DNA of 64,000 bases from assembly GCA_009746045.1 (NCBI GenBank), contig RPFO01000643.1:947089-1011088 (forward strand). Reading direction: 5' to 3'. The notes below the pieces were generated by a model. It did not search any database. It was not told the origin of the DNA and worked only from the letters and a program-made list of their open reading frames with translations. Source of the DNA: Mesostigma viride. Lineage: Eukaryota; Streptophyta; Mesostigmatophyceae; Mesostigmatales; Mesostigmataceae. Position numbers and translations under genes: made by a program. Of this stretch, positions 51,871 to 64,000 are shown piece by piece; position 1 is the first letter of the stretch; each line of letters opens with the position of its first letter.

Positions 51871-54800
51871 CCGCGTGCGGGTGTGTGCACAGTTCCATCG
51901 GTGCACCATCCATAGCGCTGCACAGGAGGGGACTAAGCATGTACTGCAGATTACGCATGTACAGTACATACACAAGCGCTCCCTGGCGACCACTTACCAA
52001 GGTGACCGAAAGTTACAAACGGGCTCCATCCATAATATTCTCCAAAACCATCCAAAAAAATTTCCAAAACCATCATATTCTCTAGAACCATGGAAGCTCG
52101 AGCCACCATCATGCATGGCATGCTCTGCAGTCCCGCCAGCGGTGGCTTGTCCTGGAATCACCCTAGGTGCTTCGTAGGTCAGCGCTGGAACTGCCACTGG
52201 CACGCAGGCAACTGAACCACAAAAAACTATCCGCTTGGCGACTATGGCATATTAAGTCAGGGACCCTGCAGGCTATCTAATGTGGAGATTGGGCAACCAT
52301 CAACAAGATCCCTAGAGAAAGTGGCCAAGCTTCCGGGTCAAGTAAACTTCGATGCAGTTGAAATAAGAGAATCTTGCCGTTGGAGTGTTGTTTGGCGTTC
52401 TAAACCTGGGCATACATCAATATATTTTTAGTGAAGTACGTTTAATATATACTTATGATGAATGCCCGCAGTAAAACTCACAGCACTAGACACGAAGGCA
52501 CCCAGCTATGCATTCGCCCCCAGGCGGGCGCACTAGAAAAAGGGGTGCACGAGACTGGTGTGGCAAATAAGAAGCATGCTTTGGATATAGGATTGGTGTG
52601 CAGATTCCCAGACAAACAGGAACCAAAGGTGCTGGAACCCGAGTGGTTTCTGCTTCCCCAAAAATGTTCTCATAACCTCTTGAAGGAGGCGTGATTGTAT
52701 TTCTGTGTGGTCTATTCCAAATCTATGCTCAATTGAGAAACAGGGGGCACGAACCGTGTGGCAGGCAACATGACTTTACCTGGCGCAGGGAGCAGAGAGT
52801 CACCCCGAGGATATACCAGGCCAAACGTGAAAACGGCCACTATAGACCACGCAGCGATGCGCGAAATGCCGGAGTCGGGAAGCTGCAGGACCGGGTGGAA
52901 TGCATGCGGGTCGAAAGGTGACATAAAATTATGTTAGGATACCGCAGCCCTGCTGCAATGCCTAAGACGCAGTCACGGTTCAGCGTATCTGTGGTTTGCT
53001 TCTAGAGCAGTTTCGATGGACACAGACAGGTTCGATGGACCATGGACAAACGCGGCAGCAGCTGCAGACCTACCCTTTGCCAAAAGGGATGCATTTTTAT
53101 AAAATGGCGAACCACGACAACTTCTTTTACGCGTGTATGGCCATAAAGCAACTACAACCCCTCGAAAGTTTTCCGGTCGTCAGGTTGGGACATTGCCATA
53201 GCTTCGGCCACCTCAAGCTTCTGGAAGAAATTAGGGGTAGGTTCGGTAGGGCTACGACGTTGCAGCATTCTCACGCAACAGCAGTCTGCTGTGTTTACGT
53301 ACCACCGGGGCCTGGGCGAATACCAATTAATGGCAACATGCAACAGCTAACAAAATTGGGCATGATTGATTGATTGTGCAGCTAATGAGGCGAACCAAGA
53401 CGCGAACTACGAATATATGCGAAATCAAGATTTCCGTTATTTCCATATACCAGCTGCGAACTTGATCAAGGTTCATCAAGCCTGCACAACCAAGCACTAG
53501 TAACTTGTAAGGGCAAGGTTATTTAGGGGTTATGTACATATTGGCGGTGTCGGCCGTCAGCTGTTACTACAAGCAATAGCACTTAGACTGTTTACAAAGC
53601 AAAGCGCGGGAGACTGGCCGGATCGCAGCAGGCCGGGCGGCCTGGCCATAGTAGTCATGCCGCTGGAATCCGGTCACAGATGCATGCGACCACGTTCCAC
53701 CAGCAACGCGGACCACCGCGGCGTGGGATAAACTCAACTCAACTCAACAGCAACGCGTTGTTGTTGTTGTTGTTGTGTTCCACGCCGCACATGAGCAGCA
53801 GAGAATCTGTAGTGGCCGAGGGCTCAACAGCAACGCGTACAATTGGGAGGGTGGAGGAATTCAGCAGTTCGTCGAGCGACCAACCACGTACGACCATTGG
53901 TTTTTGTAGATACGCGTACGATCATTGGTTCCTCCAGCTGACAGCGCGCCTTTTAGCCCGAAGGCCTTCGCAATATGCGGGCCTGGCGGGCGTGGAAAGG
54001 CTAAGTACACGACGGGGCGCACCAGCTGCATGCTAACTAATTAAGCAGTACATCTACTTATGTAGACGCGGCACGGTCTGCCATGCAGCCTACTCTCTTC
54101 AGCTAATTTGACAACGAGTTCGGCAAAGCCGGTGACTGTACTCAGCTGGCTGCTACTCGTGAATTCCATACCTACTATATGGCTTGATCAGGGTGTCAGG
54201 TCATGCAACGCCGCCAAATGGTGGTGTTCGCCGTACTTTACCCCCAAGATATCCTAGCAACCGTACCGTTCAATCTGCATGGACTCAGACAGTCAGATGT
54301 TCTGTGAGCCGGTGTCCCTAAGGCTTCGATCCGCCCCATATAGGTCGGAATAGTATGAACAAGAACTTCATCGCATTGTGAAAAGATCCCGTTTCTGGCC
54401 AGCTCCCAGATCCTTGGCATGCCACGTACACTACTCTGTCTGATTTACGCAAAGCCGTACATGACAGGGCTATGCGTGTGTCGATGTCATCCTTGGTGCT
54501 GGGAAGCCAACTGCCCATGCAAGAGTTTAAAACGTTGGTGTAGTCAGTAGGGATCTGCTGTGCCGTCCAGGTGTAAACTGTAAAAGCGGTGGGGGGCGAC
54601 CGTCTAGCCCGGCCCAGGGCCGGCCATCGCTTGATTCGCTTCAGTCTTCTTGCTGATTTCCAGGCCAACTGCTCGTGCGCACTTCCAGGGCCAGCGGCGG
54701 CAAAGCAGACTGCTACGAAAATCGAGGCCTTGGCCTTTAGTACAGGTGCCCGAGACTGCTGCACTGTCAGTCTGACGGCCACCATCGCCACCCAGCCCGC

Positions 54801-54880
54801 TGGGCGGCGCGCCGAGGAGGCCCCCCCCGTACACACTTGGGCCGATCTCAATTCCCAAGCGGCTTCAACCACCAACGTAG
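51871..54880. other. Stretch without supportable gene
   Basis: Frames at 52455-52694 (+), 52996-53373 (+) and 54318-54875 (-) are open but show no family features and are not supported. CAACTCAACTC and TTGTTGTTG microsatellites lie at 53730-53780. An upstream exon of the VanZ gene might be hidden here. Confidence 0.4.
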
Positions 54881-55345
54881 GAGCTGGATGCCCAGCGCAA
54901 GGAGGCGCGACGAGCGCGACTGGCGCAGTTGTTGGGTGATATTACACGGCTTCCACATATACCTTGGGGGCGGGATGCCAAGTCTCTTGACGCTAAGCTC
55001 AACGGGCACGCTCCTTACCCGCATGGGGCGGCTCACCCCCCGTATGGGGGGCAAAGGTGACAGCGCACTGCGAGGGTACCGTCTGCCCAGCTCGCGGGAC
55101 AAGAACGTTCCCCCACCAGTGCTTCTCACCTTTGAGTCCCCAGAGGATAAGGTGCGCTTCCTTCGGCAGCGCAAGACTCTGCACTCCACCCCATGGTCGC
55201 CGGACGACGACCTGACTCCCGCGCAGCACTGGCAGCAGCGTCGCGAGCTGTGGCCCACCTTCATCCGAGAGGTGGCCGCCACAAGCAATCCCCCGAGTAG
55301 CCCAAAGTCCACGGGCAGGGCAGGGACCTGTACATTAACAGTAAG
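54881..55345 (+). pseudogene. Remnant of a LINE ORF1-like (L1-type RNA-binding) protein
   Basis: One frame (54881-55060) reads ELDAQRKEARRARLAQLLGD, a coiled-coil-like helix; coding then shifts frame and reads RDKNVPPPVLLTFESPEDKV, RFLRQRKTLH, DDDLTPAQHWQQRRELWPTF. The order of coiled coil, ..P.(V/I)L.TF.S.EDK..(F/V)LR, and then DDDLTP.....RR.LWP matches L1-type ORF1 proteins, which coat element RNA. At least one frameshift makes it inactive. ORF2 is not present downstream. Confidence 0.5.
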
Positions 55346-56993
55346 CTGTGGGTTCCACCCACGTGACATGCAGGATCGATCCATGGTGTCTACGCTAGGT
55401 TCAGATAGGGTTGGGTGATGTTGATGTGTTGTTGTATGGCCTAGCCACAGTTGCGTGCATGGCCTTCGCAGCGCCCTGTACAGTGGCTCAGCACTATCTG
55501 TACCGGCTACCTTTAGTTAGTTCAGCCTGTGCACCCGCATGTCTACCCGCACACTTCAGTCTACAGTTTCATTGTGCCAGACAATGCCGCCCCGCCATGT
55601 CACCTACGCACATTTCAGCATTAGTGCACCCACAGTTATGCCAGATTCTCCCCGTGAGTAGTTTCGATTGCAGCTGTGGCTTGCCTCCGGGCATGAGGGA
55701 AGACGGGTGTCTCTGCCCCCTTCCCAGTGTGCTACATACAGGGATGAAAAGCACCTGTATTATTGTGCTCCGTGACTCCCAAACGGGAGCGCGTGTTTAA
55801 TTAGTAATTAATTAATTCCAGGGCCAGGCTGAGTCCTGGTGCAACCAGATCGAGCTGGACATGCTCGGTATCCTCGATGAGAGTGCATGGTATCATCGGC
55901 GTAGATCAATTCTGCAGGCCAAGCGGAATATTCCGTCCCATCCGCATTGCCATGCTATAGATGCAACTAATAAGTAGGGTCGTTGTGAATGACCAATCCA
56001 GGCGAATGCCCTACCGACAACACTGGCGAAGCGGGCGCGCACCTTGCGCATGATAGTCCACGAATAGCTAGCCAGTCATTACGGTAGCCATGCCATGTTT
56101 TCAAACGTCCAAGAACTGCACACGGTGCAAGGCAAAAATCCGGAGGACTTCACTTTCAAATGTGCCTCGTGAACCAAACGCCCACGTATGCCAGAAAACA
56201 TCATGTATACTGTAGCGACGCGACGGTGGGGACAACGAATCCAGTGCCAAGCAACTAACCAAAAATATGAAGGAAAAAATACAAAGGGGTGAAAAGAAAT
56301 TTTAAGAAGTAAGGTTAAAAAATAAAATAAATAGTAATAATAGCAATAACAACAGAAATTAAATAACGTAAGAGGTCATTGCTGGGATGTGCTGAGGCAT
56401 AGGCGATGTTGGATTTTGGGTCAGGCGTTCTACTATACTCCCAGCGCCAGTATTTCAACCTGGACGCCATGCAAGGGGCAAAAAAAGATTTTCCTGGCTT
56501 CACACAGCTCCTGGACTTCGCCCACGTCATTCTCCACAGTTGCTGTTACAGACGGCCATGACATCATGAATGTCTGCAATTACCATGTTGAAAGCAGTGC
56601 TGCATATCAAGGAGACAAATCTTGAAAGCAGTGCTGCATGTGTTGCTATCAGAACTAGTTGCAATTAGCGCTGTATATGCTGCAACCACGGAGCTGGGGA
56701 ATTATTATGAGTATGTACACATCCACAGGCTCTCATGGATGCATGTAGCGCAGCCATGGCGCGGCCCTGCATCGCTTCGCAAGGGTAACCTCGCAAGGGT
56801 AACCTCGCAAGGGTAACCTCGCAAGGGTAACCTCGCAAGGGTAACCTCGCAAGGGTAACCTTGTGACCCCCAGGGCCCTGCATAAAGCTACATTGCGGGG
56901 GTCACAAGGGTGACCCCCAGGGCCGTCCAGCACCTTGAAGAAAGAACTAACAGTTGAAGAGAGGAATCATCCACCTTGAAGTGGGGGGCTCGA
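55346..56993. other. Gene-free stretch with 14-bp tandem repeat
   Basis: No credible gene. AT-rich at 56270-56370. About seven CGCAAGGGTAACCT units lie at 56775-56865, followed by two GGGTCACAAGG/GTGACCCCCAGGGCC blocks facing each other (56866-56925). Confidence 0.6.
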
Positions 56994-61951
<4,958 letters not shown>

Positions 61952-62471
61952 CGTTTGCGATGCCAAGACCCGCGTGGCCGAGAAAAAGGCACGCCTCTTC
62001 TCGCTCATTCCTATCGGATGCCGCGCATTTGTATACAAGGGGGCCATCACTCCTCGCGGTTATCTTCGCATCGTCGGTTTGCCCTGCAGGTTCCGCGTCG
62101 GATTTTTCCTGCAGCCTCAAACTCCTCCCATTGTTCAGACCTCCGCCAAACAACGCAATATGTGGAAGTGACAAGGTTCGAGTACTTATTAGAGAGAAAT
62201 CCTCGCACCGTCTGCAATTTGATTCTTGCCAAAAGTATATTCGAATGCACAGGACGGTGCGAAAGAGCGAAATGAGAGCCTGCGCAAAGCGCATCGGCAG
62301 GTTTACGTTCGATCAGCGAATATTCGAATTCGTCTCTGCATTGCTGCCTAGAAGAGGGTGAAAGCCGTGAAAGCCTGTGCTGACAAGGTCTCACGCGGGC
62401 ACAGCCATGAGCCCATGACGTCGGCCATCTTGTCCGCCACAGTGTTCTTTGGTGTACGGCTTCTGTACAAG

Positions 62472-62524
62472 AATGAGTTGAGTTGAGTTGAGTTGAGTTG
62501 AGTTGAGTTTACTCAACTCAACGC
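62472..62524. repeat. GAGTT repeat with inverse ACTCAAC end
   Basis: Seven TTGAG units followed directly by TTTACTCAACTCAAC form a hairpin. A similar CAACTCAACTCAAC stretch is at 53730. Confidence 0.7.
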
Positions 62525-62639
62525 CGGTCATCCACACATGGGCCATATTCTATAGTAGCCGAGGGCCGGAATATATTTAGTATGTCGGCTGGCTTTAAGT
62601 ACTGACTTTAAGGTACTGTGACCTGAACTGTTGCGTAAG

Positions 62640-62840
62640 GCACGACTCACATGAGGCGGTGAACTCTTTGTGAACTCTTTTGTGAACTGGGCCGACCGGG
62701 GCCGAGCTAATTTTGGGTCCCGAGGAGTTCACGAGTTCACAGGACGAGTTCACAATCTCCCCGAAGTCCGAAGTTGTGAACTCCCCGTGAACTCCCCGTG
62801 AACTCCTCGTGAACTCTTTGTGAACTTGTGGTGGACAGCG
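62640..62840. repeat. GTGAACTC-type repeat cluster
   Basis: About ten GTGAACTC(C/T)-type motifs and their inverses (GAGTTCAC) over 200 bp, giving many alternative small hairpins. Confidence 0.7.
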
Positions 62841-62885
62841 TGCGTTTGGCGCGAAGCAAGCCCATGAAAATGCCAGACGTGCAAC

Positions 62886-63200
62886 ATGCGCGGGAAGGTG
62901 GCAGGTGCTCGGGAGTCGCCAGCCATGAGGGACACCGACCAGCTTTTTCAGGAATGGCTACAACGGGTTACCCTCGCGAAAGGTGACCCGAAGCCTGCTA
63001 TTAGCGACGACATTAACCCAAATGCTCCGAGCCCCACGGCTGTAGAAGAGCAGAGCATTGCACGCGAAGGGCACAGCGCCGCACTCGATCTGGTTGCGGC
63101 TTTGGTGATCTTTGGAGATGCTGGCAATCTTGAGGACGATAGTTGGCGCAGTAATAAATGTCGGTCTTCTTGTGCGGCATTGCATACTCTTTGGAGATGA
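62886..63200 (+). CDS. Possible small ORF, weak support
   Basis: A 104-codon frame (MRDTDQLFQEWLQRVTLAKG from the third Met; SAALDLVAALVIFGDAGNLE) has fairly balanced composition, unlike the repeat frames around it. No family recognised and no splice evidence. Listed only because it is the best open frame in the last 2 kb. Confidence 0.2.
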   Translation: MRGKVAGARESPAMRDTDQLFQEWLQRVTLAKGDPKPAISDDINPNAPSPTAVEEQSIAREGHSAALDLVAALVIFGDAGNLEDDSWRSNKCRSSCAALHTLWR

Positions 63201-63289
63201 CAAGGCGAGCTCGCCTAAGCCGAAGGCAAAGCGAAATATGAGCGACAAAGCAAACGTGAAACTCACAACGCCCTGATGACAATATGGAT

Positions 63290-63935
63290 GGCGGCAATTG
63301 GTGTTGATGGCCACATACACACTGGTTCATATCCATCATCGTGCACGACTCGAAAACGCGGATAACATAACGGCAGGCTCGAGCTACCTTGGTCCGGATT
63401 CTCCAGATCTCTGGCCTGCGCTGTTGTCTCATTGACATACACACTGATGCGCCCGGCAATAGCATGGGCGGTCCGTCTGCATGAACAATCTTTCGTTGCT
63501 GGCCGCCCCACGCTTCACGTTCTAGGCACACTGGTTGGTAAGAAAGGTCAACTTGTAAGGTCCGTTGAGTCCGATCTCTTTTCTTTCAGGGGCATGCTCT
63601 TTTTGTGTGTGCGATCATGATGGCCACTATGGAACGTGATTCATAAGATATTGCTTCAAATTTGCTGTGCGATAACACTTCCTTGACTACTTGTAGTAAT
63701 CACTTTTATTGCTCATTGAAATAATTTTGGACATTTATCTGCTGGCCCCAGGCAATTGTCATGTTTGTTGTCTCACTCACTTGATGACAATGTAAAGACT
63801 ATCACTAAAGCAACTAGCGCAGGCCAGAAATATGGAGATCCCGGACCATGCTGTTGATATCTCGAGCCTGCTGTTGACTCATCCGTGTTAGTCGAGTCAT
63901 TCACAACGATGGAAACAAATGGAGGTGGAAATGTG
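63290..63935. repeat. Dispersed repeat family, two opposed copies
   Basis: 63335-63440 carries ACTCGAAAACGCGGATAACA, GGCAGGCTCGAGCTACC and GTCCGGATTCTCCAGATCTC. 63805-63930 carries the opposite orientation (GCGCAGGCCAGAAATATGGA, CCCGGACCATG, CATCCGTGTTAGTCGAGTCA). Same family as 9060-9340. Confidence 0.65.
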
Positions 63936-64000
63936 CAGCCTTGTAAGTTACAACTATGGCTGGCTAACATTCAGAGCGGATCTACACGGTTTGCGACGGC

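Overview
The window is nuclear DNA of a repeat-rich eukaryote, most likely a green alga. Host genes have GT-AG introns, the VAMP is of the plant/green-algal R-SNARE type, and there is a block of TTTAGGG telomere-type units. No gene is bacterial in layout. A prasinophyte-like alga with a large genome would fit, but that is inference.

Layout. 1-4670 is the 3' half of a Ty3/gypsy chromovirus: integrase with chromodomain, an extra 3' ORF and the 3' LTR. 5184-5693 (-) is a small, probably plastid-targeted membrane protein. 6410-9821 (+) is a complete five-exon VAMP7-like R-SNARE gene with a MITE in intron 2. 12815-31591 (+) is a 16-exon HECT E3 ubiquitin ligase of the UBE3A type, whose introns hold minisatellites, a TA-flanked MITE, a 1.7-kb perfect 8-bp satellite and many degenerate copies of the neighbouring exon ends. 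31592-37822 is intergenic, with tandem repeats and interstitial telomere repeats.

37823-51573 (-) carries two exons of a VanZ-like membrane protein that join in phase. The 13.3-kb intron between them holds about 10.7 kb of endogenous large-DNA-virus (nucleocytoplasmic, NCLDV-type) sequence at 39.85-50.55 kb. This has tightly packed minus-strand ORFs, a divergent right-hand group and capsid protein pieces. It is decayed: frameshifts, an in-frame stop, a 190-bp direct duplication, a retroelement fragment and a 363-bp perfect fold-back.

51.6-64 kb holds a LINE ORF1-like remnant at 54.9-55.3 kb, an intron-containing minus-strand gene of an uncharacterised soluble family (56994-61951, at least one exon not found), several minisatellites and copies of a dispersed repeat family.

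The host genes do not form a pathway: one vesicle-fusion SNARE, one ubiquitin ligase, one VanZ-like membrane protein and one unknown. The two most unusual signals are the viral block inside a host intron and the repeated occurrence of exon-end copies beside splice sites.
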